Part shown: piece after piece, positions 9,224-18,119 of the stretch | Layout of the letters: each line of letters opens with the position of its first letter | Numbering within the stretch: position 1 is the stretch's first letter | NCBI RefSeq assembly: GCF_000975055.1 | Contig: NZ_BBRB01000002.1 | Location: 372,001 to 436,000 of the forward strand | Direction of reading: 5' to 3' | From: Demequina sediminicola | GTDB lineage: Bacteria; Actinomycetota; Actinomycetes; Actinomycetales; Demequinaceae | Length of the DNA: 64,000 nt | The notes under the pieces: generated by a model | What the model saw: only the letters and a program-made list of their open reading frames with translations | The model's database searches: none | Told to the model about the DNA's origin: nothing | Made by a program: the position numbers and the translations under genes

Positions 9224-10276
9224 TTAGGGTGATTGCGACCCTTCACGGTTCGCAAAGCGTTGCTGCAGGAGTACTGCGATGACAATGATGATGCCCTTGG
9301 CGACAAGTTGGACCGACGAGGACAAGTTGTTCTGCGTGAACACGTTGGTGAGCGTCGAGAACAGGAGCACACCGAGCACGGTGCCTCCGATGGTGCCGCG
9401 GCCACCGATGAGGAGCGTGCCACCCACGACGACGGCCGCGATGACGTCCAGCTCCAAGAGGAGACCGTGAGTGGACGTACCCGCGGTGGTGCGGGAGAGC
9501 ATCATGGTTCCGGCGATGCCAGCGCACGCTCCGGCGAGCATGTACAGGTACACGGTGTGACGGCGGACGTTCACACCGGCAAGGCGAGCGGCCGTCGCGT
9601 TGCCGCCGATCGCGACGGTGCGGCGGCCAAAGGTGGTGCGATTGAGCAGGAACCAGCCGATGAGTGTCACGATGATGAAGATCCAGACAACCCAGGAAAT
9701 CCCGAGCAGGTCGCCACGGAAGAAGTCAAGGAATCCGTCGTTCGTCACGATCTGGGTTTGCCGCTGCGAGATGAGCTCCGCGAGACCGCGTGCGGCCACG
9801 AGCATGGCCAACGTCGCCATAAAAGCCACGACCTTGCCGTAGGCAATGATGAAGCCGTTGGTCAGTCCGGCAAGGACACCCACGGCGATCGCGACGAACA
9901 CCATCAGGGGCCAGAAGCCATCGGCCGCCGTCTGGATTGCTCCTAGTGACGCGACCACCGATGAGAGCCCGAGGACCGATCCGACTGAAAGGTCGATGCC
10001 TCCGGCGGTGATGACGAAGGTGACTCCGATGGCTACGACGCCTGTGATGGATGCCAGACGGAGGATCACGAGCATGTTGTCGACGCTGGCGAAGTTCTCG
10101 CCGGCGGTCACGGTGCCGATGACAACAAGCAGGAGGAGGGCAACGACAAGGCCGATGCTCCGGCCGGCGGGGCTGGAGAAGAAGCGACTGACTGCGCTGG
10201 GGCCGGCTTCTGTTGCGGCCGGCGGCGCTGCCGGTTCCTCAGTGGTAGTGGGGCTAGGGGTGGTCTGCTCGCTCAT
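9224..10276 (-). CDS. sugar ABC transporter permease, RbsC-like
   Basis: Inner-membrane permease of the ribose/xylose/galactose ABC class, 350 residues, with eight to ten hydrophobic segments after a Pro/Thr/Ala-rich cytosolic N-terminus. The family motifs GIDLSVGSVLGLSSV and GTLLIGGRGTIGGTVLGVLL are present. Its ATG overlaps the stop of the ATPase gene (ATGA), so the two are translationally coupled. It would form a homodimeric pore served by the RbsA-like ATPase and the divergent binding lipoprotein. The sugar is not predictable; the linked Gfo/Idh dehydrogenase and isomerase point to a polyol or sugar. Confidence 0.93.
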   Translation of the reverse strand: MSEQTTPSPTTTEEPAAPPAATEAGPSAVSRFFSSPAGRSIGLVVALLLLVVIGTVTAGENFASVDNMLVILRLASITGVVAIGVTFVITAGGIDLSVGSVLGLSSVVASLGAIQTAADGFWPLMVFVAIAVGVLAGLTNGFIIAYGKVVAFMATLAMLVAARGLAELISQRQTQIVTNDGFLDFFRGDLLGISWVVWIFIIVTLIGWFLLNRTTFGRRTVAIGGNATAARLAGVNVRRHTVYLYMLAGACAGIAGTMMLSRTTAGTSTHGLLLELDVIAAVVVGGTLLIGGRGTIGGTVLGVLLFSTLTNVFTQNNLSSSVQLVAKGIIIVIAVLLQQRFANREGSQSP

Positions 10277-11793
10277 GCGGCGCTTCCCTTCATGACGAGG
10301 TCGAGCACTCCGTGCTCGTCGATTTCGGAGGTGGGCTTTTCATCTAGAACACGGCCATCGGCCAGAACAAGGACGCGGTCTGCGAGTCCGAGGACCTCGT
10401 CGATCTCACTGGAGACAACGAGGATCGCGGTGCCCGCAGCAGCGAGTTTGCGAATCAGGGTGTAAATCTCGACGCGGGCACCGACGTCAACGCCACGGGT
10501 GGGCTCGTCGAGGAGCAGCACTTCTGTTCCGTGGATGAGCCAGCGTGCCAGCATGATCTTCTGCTGGTTTCCGCCGGACAGGGTGCGCGTGATGCGGTTG
10601 GGTTCTGCCGGGCGGAGCTCGAGTGCACGCATTTGTTCTGCGGTGGCGTCGCGTTCGGCTGCTTCGTTGAGCAGGGGGCCGCGAGCGAAGCGCGCGAAAC
10701 TTGCGAGCGTGGCGTTGCGGTAGATGGGTTCATCGAGGATGAGCCCTTGGCTTTTGCGTTCTTCTGGGGCGAGACCCATTTCTGCATCGACGGCATCGCG
10801 CACTGATCCGGGGCGCAACTTGGTGCCCTTGACTGAGACGGTGCCTGCAGTTGCCTTGCGGTGGCCGGCAATCGTTTCCATGATTTCGGACCGCCCGGAC
10901 CCTACGAGGCCTGCGATGCCGACGACTTCGCCAGCCCGGATCGAGAGGGATACGTCGCTGAAGTGGCTTCCCAGTGCGAGGTCCTTTACTTCTAGGACTA
11001 CTGGGGCATCGTCGGGGACGCCGGGTGCTGGCGGGAAGACGTTTTCCACGTCGCGGCCTGTCATCAGCGAGATCAGTTCCCGTGTGGGGGTATCCGAGAC
11101 GGCGATGCTTGACGCGACGGACTTGCCGTCCTTCAGCACGGTGATGCGGTCACCGATTCGCTCGATCTCCTCGAGGCGGTGAGAGATGTAGATGACGGCG
11201 ATGCCTTCCTTGGTCAGCTCCTCGACCACACGGAAGAGGTTGTCGACCTCCTCGGTGTCGAGGACGGCGGAAGGCTCATCCATGATCATCAACTTGATGT
11301 CGTGGGAGAGAGCGCGAGCCATCGAGACGATCTGCTGGTTGGCGGGGGAGAGTGTCCCGACTTCGCGCGTGGGGCTTAACTGTGGGTGTCCCAGGCGATC
11401 CATGAGGGCGCGCGTGCGCTTGTTTGCTTCGCGGCGCTGCAGGACACCTCCTTTGTCGAGCTCGTGACCGAGGAAGATGTTCTCCGCAATAGAGAGGCCC
11501 TCAACGACGTCGAGTTCCTGGTACATCGTGGCGATGCCCAGCTCGAGAGCCGCGATGGGGTGGTCGATGGTGACCTTGTCGCCGTTCCACAGGATGTCGC
11601 CCTCGTCAGGCTGGTGGGCCCCTGAGAGGGTTTTGATGAGGGTGGACTTGCCGGCGCCGTTCTGCCCAAGAACGCAGTGCACCTCCCCTGGGCGCACGTC
11701 GAGAGTGACGCCCTGCAGTGCGCGGGCGCTTCCAAAGGACTTGATGAGGCCCCGGACCTCCAGTAATGACACGGGGTGGTCGTCTTTGATCAC
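10273..11793 (-). CDS. sugar ABC transporter ATP-binding protein, RbsA-like (two NBDs)
   Basis: Duplicated ATPase of the ribose-type importers, 506 residues. The first NBD has Walker A GQNGAGKST and Walker B LMIMDEPSA; its signature is LSPANQQ, degenerate. The second NBD has a degenerate Walker A region GLVGSGRSE, signature LSGGNQQK and Walker B VLLLDEPTRG. This asymmetry is normal for RbsA/MglA proteins. Start is GTG at 11793, with no obvious ribosome binding site, so a leaderless start or the GTG eight codons on are alternatives. It is followed by the overlapping permease gene and is divergent from the binding-protein gene. Confidence 0.93.
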   Translation of the reverse strand: MIKDDHPVSLLEVRGLIKSFGSARALQGVTLDVRPGEVHCVLGQNGAGKSTLIKTLSGAHQPDEGDILWNGDKVTIDHPIAALELGIATMYQELDVVEGLSIAENIFLGHELDKGGVLQRREANKRTRALMDRLGHPQLSPTREVGTLSPANQQIVSMARALSHDIKLMIMDEPSAVLDTEEVDNLFRVVEELTKEGIAVIYISHRLEEIERIGDRITVLKDGKSVASSIAVSDTPTRELISLMTGRDVENVFPPAPGVPDDAPVVLEVKDLALGSHFSDVSLSIRAGEVVGIAGLVGSGRSEIMETIAGHRKATAGTVSVKGTKLRPGSVRDAVDAEMGLAPEERKSQGLILDEPIYRNATLASFARFARGPLLNEAAERDATAEQMRALELRPAEPNRITRTLSGGNQQKIMLARWLIHGTEVLLLDEPTRGVDVGARVEIYTLIRKLAAAGTAILVVSSEIDEVLGLADRVLVLADGRVLDEKPTSEIDEHGVLDLVMKGSAA

Positions 11794-12110
11794 GAGACGA
11801 ACATAACATGACGGTTACGGCGCTGGGAAGAATTGGGATTTCGTGTCTGCGGCAACAATCCCAGGACTAACGCCCCTGGTAATAGGGCCTACGCCTCCTG
11901 CATTGACCCAATCTGACCCTAAGAGAGCGCGCTCATCGTTGCCAAACCGTTATGACGAGCGACGTACAAAAGATGGCTCACCGAGGTTTAAGTCTGTTAC
12001 GTTGACGTTGTCAGTGTGGACATCGACCGCCGAATCGACCTTGTGAAATTCGGTATTGGGTGACCCTCATCTCTGGCAACGACGACAGTGATTCATTTCA
12101 GGAGGAACTC
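11794..12110. promoter_or_regulatory. divergent control region of the sugar module
   Basis: 317 bases between the divergent ATPase and binding-protein genes. It holds an inverted repeat TGGGATT/AATCCCA (11834-11840 and 11857-11863), a TTGACG -35-like hexamer at 12002-12007, and GGAGGA before the binding-protein ATG. The nearby ROK regulator is the obvious candidate to act here, but I cannot assign its operator. Confidence 0.5.
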
Positions 12111-13175
12111 ATGTACACCATTGGCACCGCACGTAAGCGGATGCTTGTCGCAGGCACAGCGGCAGTCGCAGCCGTAGCACTGCTCGCAGGTTGCAGCTCA
12201 GACAGCAGCTCCGACGATTCCAGCGGCTCCGACGACGCGGGCACATCGGCAGATGCTGATGCCTCGGGCGACGAGTCCGGTGAGACCGTCGTGATTGGCT
12301 TCTCTGGTCCCGCAGCTGACCACGGCTGGTTGGGTGCCATTAACTCGGCCGCCATTGCAGAAGCAGAAAGCTACGACGACGTCGAACTTCGTGTCGCTGA
12401 AGGTACCAACGACGCAGCACTGCAGATCAGCCAGGTCGAGACCTTCGTCAACGAAGGCGTCGACGTCATCGTCCTGCTCCCCACGGACGGCGCAGCGCTG
12501 ACCGAGGCTGCACTTGGCGCAATGGAGGCCGGCGTGCCGGTCATCAACGTGGACCGCGAATTCTCGTCCACCGACGCAGCCCGCGTCACCGTTCTTGGTG
12601 ACAACTACGGCATGGGCGTTTCCGCAGGCCGTTACATCTGCGAGAACGTCGACGACCCCTCGACCGCCATCGTGGGCGAGATCGCAGGAATTGACTCCCT
12701 GCCTCTGACCCAGGACCGCACTGAGGGCTTCAACCACGCACTTGAGGAGTGCGGCATCACCGTTGCCGCACGTGTTGCTGCCGACTTCACCGTCGCTGGC
12801 GGCCAGGAAGTCACGGCCCAGCTCCTGAGTGCTAACCCTGAGTTCGACGCAATCTGGAACCACGATGACGACCAGGGCATCGGCGTCCTGGCCGCCATTG
12901 ATGAGGCTGGCCGCGACGAGTTCTTCATGGTGGGTGGCGCTGGTTCGCTGAACGCCATGGAAGACATCCAGGCCGACGACACCGTCCTCAAGGCCACCGT
13001 CATCTACCCCTCGACCCAGGCCGCTGACGGCATTGCGCTGGCACGTCTGCTCGCACAGGGCAAGGACATGGAGAGCCTCGTCTCGCCCGGAATCCCGACC
13101 CGTGTCGTCCTCGACGCACCCGTCGTGACGATGGACAACGTCGACGACTACATCCAGTACGGCTTCGAGTCCTAA
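12111..13175 (+). CDS. sugar-binding lipoprotein of ABC importer
   Basis: Periplasmic-binding-protein-like lipoprotein (Peripla_BP_4/RbsB type), 354 residues. The signal sequence ends in lipobox LLAGC with Cys28 as the lipid anchor, followed by a Ser/Asp-rich linker. The mature part shows the family segments GFSGPAADHGWLGAI, VDVIVLLPTDGAAL, VPVINVDREF and the second-lobe WNHDDDQGIGVL. The ATG at 12111 is chosen over an upstream one because GGAGGA sits just before it and the signal peptide begins there. It works with the RbsA/RbsC-like genes on the other strand. Acidic codon-biased sequence suggests high expression. Confidence 0.93.
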   Translation: MYTIGTARKRMLVAGTAAVAAVALLAGCSSDSSSDDSSGSDDAGTSADADASGDESGETVVIGFSGPAADHGWLGAINSAAIAEAESYDDVELRVAEGTNDAALQISQVETFVNEGVDVIVLLPTDGAALTEAALGAMEAGVPVINVDREFSSTDAARVTVLGDNYGMGVSAGRYICENVDDPSTAIVGEIAGIDSLPLTQDRTEGFNHALEECGITVAARVAADFTVAGGQEVTAQLLSANPEFDAIWNHDDDQGIGVLAAIDEAGRDEFFMVGGAGSLNAMEDIQADDTVLKATVIYPSTQAADGIALARLLAQGKDMESLVSPGIPTRVVLDAPVVTMDNVDDYIQYGFES

Positions 13176-13185
13176 GCCGGTAGCA

Positions 13186-13227
13186 GACGGCGGCTGTCCG
13201 TGCCTCACGGTACGGGCGGCCGCCGTC
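13186..13227 (+). terminator. hairpin after binding-protein gene
   Basis: Stem gacggcggc/gccgccgtc (13186-13194 with 13219-13227) enclosing a second imperfect stem. No T-run follows. It lies between the binding-protein and oxidoreductase genes and may give partial termination or mRNA protection, so that the binding protein is made in excess. Confidence 0.55.
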
Positions 13228-13270
13228 GCTCACCGCGGCAGATTCCCTTCGTACGAAAGCGAGACCCGCT

Positions 13271-14437
13271 ATGAATAGCCCTTTGCGTGTCGCCATGATC
13301 GGTAACGGATTCATGGGCGCCACACACTCCCAGGGGTGGCGCACCGCCCCCCGCGTGTTTGATCTCGACCTGCAGCCCGAGATGGCTGTGATGGTCGGGC
13401 GCAATCCAGAAAAGAACGCCCAGCTGGCTGCCAAGTGGGGGTGGGCAGAAGCCAGCGAAGACTTTGAGGCCGTCCTGTCCCGCGATGACATCGACGTCAT
13501 CGACATCGTGACACCTGGCGACCTACACCACGACATGGCGATTGCTGCCTTGCGCGCGGGGAAGCACGTGCTGTGTGAGAAGCCACTTGCCAACACGGTT
13601 GAGCAAGCCCAGGAAATGGCCGATGCTGCGGCCACGGCCCGTGCCAACGGCATCGTCGCCATGGTCGGCTTTACGTACCGCCGTGTCCCTGCCGTGGCTT
13701 TTGCCCGCCAGCTGGTGGAACGAGGCGCTGTAGGCCAGATCCGCCAAGTCCGCGCTCAGTACTTGCAGGACTGGCTGGCGGACCCGGGTTCGCCGTTGAC
13801 CTGGCGTCTTGATAAGAGCAAGGCCGGTTCAGGTGCGCTGGGCGACATCGGCGCTCACGCCGTGGACCTGGCCCAGTTCGTGACCGGCTTGAACCTGACC
13901 GAGGTCTCCGGCGTGATGGAGACCTTCGTCAAGGAACGTCCAGTGCTGGCTGAGGGTCAGGGACTCTCTGGATCGGCGGGTACGGAGACTGGGCCTGTCA
14001 CAGTTGACGACTACGCGGCGTTCCACGGACGCTTCGACTCAGGCGCACTGGGGCTGTTTGAAGCGACCCGGTTCGCTACGGGACGCAAGAACGCGTTGCG
14101 CCTCGAAGTCTCGGGAGACAAAGGCTCTCTCGCCTTCGACTTCGAAGACATGAACGTGATCGAGTACTACGACGCGACTGCTCCTTCAACCGAACAGGGT
14201 TTCCGCCGCATCTTTGTGACCGAAGCGGAGCACCCGTATCTCGAGGCGTGGTGGCCCCCGGGCCACGGTCTCGGCTACGAGCATGGCTTCTCTCATCAGG
14301 TCCGCGACCTCGTGCAAGCCATTGCCGCGGGCGAGCAGGCCACCCCCACGTTTGATGACGGCTACCAGGTACAGCGAGTGCTGGACGCCGTTGAACGCAG
14401 CTCAGCACGCGGCTCTGCGTGGACCGCGACCCAGTAA
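13271..14437 (+). CDS. Gfo/Idh/MocA family oxidoreductase
   Basis: NAD(P)-dependent sugar or inositol dehydrogenase family protein, 388 residues. The Rossmann start [15 protein letters not shown] is the nucleotide-binding loop; the family motif CEKPLANT carries the catalytic-region Lys, and a [12 protein letters not shown] segment supplies the conserved GxHxxD-type catalytic motif. The neighbouring isomerase and sugar importer place it in one catabolic pathway, probably oxidising an imported sugar or polyol. It could equally be an inositol or gluconate-type enzyme; the substrate is not decided by sequence. Confidence 0.9.
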   Translation: MNSPLRVAMIGNGFMGATHSQGWRTAPRVFDLDLQPEMAVMVGRNPEKNAQLAAKWGWAEASEDFEAVLSRDDIDVIDIVTPGDLHHDMAIAALRAGKHVLCEKPLANTVEQAQEMADAAATARANGIVAMVGFTYRRVPAVAFARQLVERGAVGQIRQVRAQYLQDWLADPGSPLTWRLDKSKAGSGALGDIGAHAVDLAQFVTGLNLTEVSGVMETFVKERPVLAEGQGLSGSAGTETGPVTVDDYAAFHGRFDSGALGLFEATRFATGRKNALRLEVSGDKGSLAFDFEDMNVIEYYDATAPSTEQGFRRIFVTEAEHPYLEAWWPPGHGLGYEHGFSHQVRDLVQAIAAGEQATPTFDDGYQVQRVLDAVERSSARGSAWTATQ

Positions 14438-14468
14438 CGACACGATTCAAGGATTGAGGAGCATTCTC

Positions 14469-15470
14469 ATGGCTCGACAGATCAGTTTGTTCACCGGCCA
14501 GTGGGCCGACCTACCCTTGGAGGAAGTCGCTGAACTCGCCTCCGGGTGGGGTTATGACGGCCTCGAACTCGCGTGTTGGGGAGATCACCTCGACGTGACG
14601 CGATGGGACGACGCCGAGTACGTTCAGGGCCGCAAGGACTTGATGGCTCGTCACGGCCTCGCCATTGTCGCGATCTCGAACCACCTCACCGGTCAGGCAG
14701 TCTGTGACGACCCGATCGACCGTCGCCACCAGGAGATCCTGGCTCCCGAGGTGTGGGGAGACGGAGACCCCGAGGGTGTGCGTCAGCGTGCGGCCGAGGT
14801 CATCAAGGACACCGCCCGCATGGCTTCGCGGCTGGGTGTCTCCACCGTGGTGGGCTTTACCGGATCGTCGATCTGGAAGACCCTCGCGATGTTCCCGCCA
14901 GTGCCCGAGGACATGATTGAGGCTGGCTACCAGGACTTCGCGGACCGCTGGAATCCCATCATGGATGTGTTCGAAGAAGAGGGAGTGCGGTTCGCGCTCG
15001 AAGTGCACCCCAGCGAGATTGCCTACGACTACTGGACGGCCAAGAAGACCCTCGAAGTCATGGGTAACCGGGAATCCTTCGGTCTGAACTGGGACCCCAG
15101 CCACATGGTGTGGCAGGACCTCGACCCGGTGAGTTTCCTATGGGACTTCCAAGACCGGATCTACCACGTCCACTGCAAGGACACCAAGAAGCGCCTCAAT
15201 GGACGCAACGGCCGGCTGTCCTCGCACCTTCCATGGGCCGACCCTCGTCGTGGCTGGGACTTCATCTCGACAGGACACGGTGACGTGCCCTGGGAGGACG
15301 CGTTCCGGATGCTGAACGCCATCAACTACCAGGGACCTCTGTCTGTGGAGTGGGAAGACGCGGGCATGGATCGATTGGTTGGTGCTCCCGAGGCGCTGGA
15401 CATGGTTCGCCGTCTTGCCTTCGATGCGCCAGACGCCGCGTTTGACGCTGCGTTTAGCTCGAAGGACTAA
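14469..15470 (+). CDS. sugar phosphate isomerase/epimerase (xylose isomerase-like TIM barrel)
   Basis: AP-endonuclease-2/xylose-isomerase-like TIM-barrel protein, 333 residues. Metal ligands are suggested by FALEVHPSE (Glu, His), NWDPSH (Asp, His), HVHCKD and SVEWED at the ends of barrel strands. Start is the ATG at 14469, preceded by GAGGAG; the longer open frame upstream overlaps the oxidoreductase gene and is not used. Thirty-one bases separate the two genes, so they are co-transcribed. It probably isomerises or epimerises the intermediate produced with the dehydrogenase. Confidence 0.9.
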   Translation: MARQISLFTGQWADLPLEEVAELASGWGYDGLELACWGDHLDVTRWDDAEYVQGRKDLMARHGLAIVAISNHLTGQAVCDDPIDRRHQEILAPEVWGDGDPEGVRQRAAEVIKDTARMASRLGVSTVVGFTGSSIWKTLAMFPPVPEDMIEAGYQDFADRWNPIMDVFEEEGVRFALEVHPSEIAYDYWTAKKTLEVMGNRESFGLNWDPSHMVWQDLDPVSFLWDFQDRIYHVHCKDTKKRLNGRNGRLSSHLPWADPRRGWDFISTGHGDVPWEDAFRMLNAINYQGPLSVEWEDAGMDRLVGAPEALDMVRRLAFDAPDAAFDAAFSSKD

Positions 15471-15507
15471 CTGGACTCAGTGACATCCGCGGTCACAAGC
15501 CGCAATC

Positions 15508-15545
15508 ACATCGGCCCGTTCCTCTCTGGGGGAGCGGGCCGATGT
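15508..15545 (+). terminator. strong hairpin terminator
   Basis: Eleven-base stem acatcggcccg/cgggccgatgt (15508-15518 with 15535-15545) directly after the isomerase stop and followed by ttg. It ends the rightward sugar operon. Confidence 0.75.
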
Positions 15546-15603
15546 TGCATTGAGCGGGGAGTGGGGCTTGCACCCCGGGAGGGTGCCAGGTCCCGAGTGG
15601 CTT

Positions 15604-15654
15604 GCGGTGGCATGTGTCTCGCGGTGGCACGTTTCTCGCGGTGGCACGTGTCTC
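15604..15654. repeat. 3 x 17-bp tandem repeat
   Basis: Three head-to-tail copies of a 17-mer close to gcggtggcacgtgtctc (15604-15620, 15621-15637, 15638-15654), differing by one base each. They lie between the isomerase terminator and the end of the ROK gene, and have no coding role that I can see. Confidence 0.85.
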
Positions 15655-15689
15655 GACAGCGCTGTCGGGGCTGACGAGGGTCTCGGCTG

Positions 15690-16886
15690 TTAGGCAGACA
15701 GGGTCTCGACGATGAGGTCCTCGACGCTCTCGGCGGAGAGCGCGTGCTGACGAGCCATCGATGATGCACCCGAGACAGCTGCCTTATCGGTGCCGCGCGA
15801 GCGCACAATCTGCAAGCTGCTCGTCGCAAGCGGTGAACCGCGTGTGTAAATGATCTCGCGCACTCCGGCCAGGAGGTGGTCTCCGGCGTTCGCAATGGGT
15901 CCGCCAAGAACGATCACAGCTGGATTGATCAAGCTCACACAAGTGGTCAGCACGCGCGCGATGGTGCGTCCGGCTTCGCGCGCGGCACGGACCGCTTCAA
16001 TGTCGCCTCGCATGATGGCTGCGGCAACGTCTTGTGGGGTTTCTATGTCGAGGCCAGCTTCGTGCAGCGTGTTGGCGATCGCGGGCCCTGCGGCGACTGC
16101 TTCTAGGCAGCCCATGGCACCACAGCGGCACAGCACGTTCTCGGCTTCAGGTACCCAAATGTGGCCGATGTCCCCGGCGATGCCTTGTGCCCCGCGGTGC
16201 ATACGTCCACCCGCGATCACGCCGGCTCCGATGCCTGACGACACCTTCACGAACAGCATGTCATTGACTTCTGGCCAGTGATCATTGCGTTCACCGACGG
16301 CCATGACGTTCACATCGTTGTCAACCAGGGTCGCGACGCCAAAGGCCTCGGTGAGTTTGCCGGGGACGTCGTAACGGTCCCAGCCGGGCATGATCGGCGG
16401 GTCGATGGGGCGTCCCGTGCGGTGTTCGACTGGCCCGGGAAGGCCAACTCCTACGGCACGGAGAAAGTCGGGCGCAGGATAGTCCGCGAGGAGCTTTCGG
16501 CCCTCGTCGATGACCCAGGAGAGCACTGCTTCAGGTCCGTCGGACACTGGAATGGAAACTTCGGAATCGACCAGCAGTGTTCCTTGAAGGTCGCTCACGC
16601 CGATGTGGGCGTGAGTGGCGCCGATGTCAACGCCGAGCACTCCGTGCTGGGTGCCATCGAACTGGAACTGGCGCGATGGTCGGCCGCCGGTCGAGGCGGC
16701 GTCCGCGACGGGTCGGATGAGCCCGATGTTGAGGAGCGCGTCAACGCGTGCTGCCACAGTGGAGCGAGCCAGGCCTGTGAGCGTGGCTAGTTCAGAGCGA
16801 GTGCGCGGAACTCCGTCACGGAGAATTTGAAAGATCTCCGACTGCGCGGACCCGCTGAGTGTTTCTTGTCCGCGAGGGTCGATCAT
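15690..16886 (-). CDS. ROK family transcriptional regulator
   Basis: Sugar-responsive repressor of the NagC/XylR class, 398 residues. Residues about 10-65 form a winged helix-turn-helix (LTGLARSTVAARVDALL), followed by a ROK sugar-kinase-like domain with DIGATHAHIGV and GLPGPVEH. The zinc-binding segment is complete: DIGHIW then CRCGAMGCLE. Position at the end of the sugar module suggests that it represses the divergent sugar promoters and is relieved by the sugar or its phosphate (inference). It converges on the isomerase gene and is transcribed alone. Confidence 0.9.
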   Translation of the reverse strand: MIDPRGQETLSGSAQSEIFQILRDGVPRTRSELATLTGLARSTVAARVDALLNIGLIRPVADAASTGGRPSRQFQFDGTQHGVLGVDIGATHAHIGVSDLQGTLLVDSEVSIPVSDGPEAVLSWVIDEGRKLLADYPAPDFLRAVGVGLPGPVEHRTGRPIDPPIMPGWDRYDVPGKLTEAFGVATLVDNDVNVMAVGERNDHWPEVNDMLFVKVSSGIGAGVIAGGRMHRGAQGIAGDIGHIWVPEAENVLCRCGAMGCLEAVAAGPAIANTLHEAGLDIETPQDVAAAIMRGDIEAVRAAREAGRTIARVLTTCVSLINPAVIVLGGPIANAGDHLLAGVREIIYTRGSPLATSSLQIVRSRGTDKAAVSGASSMARQHALSAESVEDLIVETLSA

Positions 16887-17064
16887 TTGACGATTCTATC
16901 GGACGGTCGTGCCGCAATGGCGCAAAAAACGCAAATCCGTGCAACTTTTGTTCGTTCCCCGGCGTAAGCATGGTGTGCAGGCGGCGCCAGGTGTTCGCAC
17001 GCCACACGTGAGCGCCGACGAAGTGGCCCCCACGCATGGCACGCGAACATCATGTGGATGATGG

Positions 17065-17379
17065 TTACCCGAGCAACTTCGCTTTCGCTGCAGCGAATTC
17101 CGCATCAGAGAGGATTCCTGCCGCCTTCATGTTGGCGAGCTTGTCGAGTTGTTCCATGAGGTCAGTTCCGCCGCTGGCTGCGGGCGTAGGGGACTGGGCT
17201 ACCTGTGGGGCGGGCGCTTGAGCCTGCTGCTGTTCCACGTAGGCCTGTTCCTGTCGGGACTGGGCGCGGCCGGCCTGGCGACGGGCAACATTCCCTGAGA
17301 CGGCGGTGGCGGTGCCAGAGATGACTGCGGTGCGGGCCATCGTGCCGATGAGCCCTGGACGTCCAATGCGACGTGGCAT
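17065..17379 (-). CDS. SHOCT domain protein
   Basis: Small protein of 104 residues ending in a SHOCT domain (short C-terminal domain) with DLMEQLDKLANMKAAGILSDAEFAAAKAKLL, typical for proteins that associate through this helical hairpin. The N-terminal part is Arg/Gly/Ala-rich with a weak hydrophobic stretch, then a Gln/Ala/Pro linker. Its start is one base after the stop of the preceding DUF6325-like gene, with GAGGAG before the ATG, so they are one operon. Function unknown. Confidence 0.85.
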   Translation of the reverse strand: MPRRIGRPGLIGTMARTAVISGTATAVSGNVARRQAGRAQSRQEQAYVEQQQAQAPAPQVAQSPTPAASGGTDLMEQLDKLANMKAAGILSDAEFAAAKAKLLG

Positions 17380-17380
17380 A

Positions 17381-17824
17381 TCAGTTCTCCTCGCTCTCGA
17401 GCGCGGCGATTTCGTCGAGGACTTCCTGAACCACTGGGCCTGGAATCCGGATCGAGTCGATCAGTTCGCCTCCAGCGGCTTCGAGTGCGTCCCGTACAGG
17501 CTTCATCCAGGTGTGCTCAAAGACCAACATGGCCGCGGCGCCTCCCACGGGGAGATCGGCTGCGAGCTCTTCAACGTCGTCCTCCGACACGAGGCCGTCG
17601 ACCCGATCCATGACTTCGGCCAAACGTGCTGCCTCGGGATCGTCGCTCACCTGGTCAAGTTCCAGGTACGTCAGATCATCGGCGCCGTCGCGACGTACAA
17701 AGACGCCGTCAATCACAGTGATGGTGCCTGCTTCCACAAGGTCATTCAGGCGGGCGACAATGTCTCCCTTGAACTGGCCATGTTCGAAGCCAAGCACCAC
17801 GATCTCGATGGGTCCCATAGTCAT
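17381..17824 (-). CDS. DUF6325 (DUF1269-like) family protein
   Basis: Predicted cytosolic protein of 147 residues resembling the actinobacterial DUF6325/DUF1269 group: an opening GPIEIVVLGFEHGQFKG segment, a short VIDGVFVRRDGADDLTYLE core and an acidic helix, then GGAAAMLVFEHTW. These proteins usually sit beside SHOCT proteins, as here. The ATG at 17824 is chosen because the conserved region begins two residues later and GAGAGG lies upstream; other in-frame ATG codons are at 17836 and 17818. Role unknown. Confidence 0.75.
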   Translation of the reverse strand: MTMGPIEIVVLGFEHGQFKGDIVARLNDLVEAGTITVIDGVFVRRDGADDLTYLELDQVSDDPEAARLAEVMDRVDGLVSEDDVEELAADLPVGGAAAMLVFEHTWMKPVRDALEAAGGELIDSIRIPGPVVQEVLDEIAALESEEN

Positions 17825-18119
17825 GGACGGCCACATCCTCTCGTTGTCGCGCGAGGCCAGTGCGACCCCGTCACATCGCAGGCTATTCCCCCGGGGTACC
17901 GGCGGCAACCGCGCCGCGCTCCCACGGGTGTTTTGGACTGTGTCCGAGCGGTGCTACTCTGGGTTTACATCCCCCGGATGGCACAAGGCCCCGGCGGATC
18001 TCAATCCCTCAGCACTCAGGCGTTTGCGGACGATGGCGTACGCGCACACCCTCTGCGCTTGAGGGGGATTCTCGCACTCAATCAAGAGCCACCCTGGCTC
18101 GTGCGAGGGAAGGATAAGC
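17825..18119 (+). promoter_or_regulatory. long rho leader region
   Basis: 295 bases upstream of rho and divergent from the DUF6325-like gene. It must hold the rho promoter. Rho is autoregulated in other bacteria, and a long leader would suit attenuation, but I see no clear intrinsic terminator in it. GAGGGAAGGA precedes the GTG start. Confidence 0.4.

Noticed and set aside
12198..13208. A 336-codon minus-strand frame over the sugar-binding lipoprotein gene.
   Set aside because: The plus-strand gene has a clear signal peptide, lipobox and family motifs; this is its shadow.
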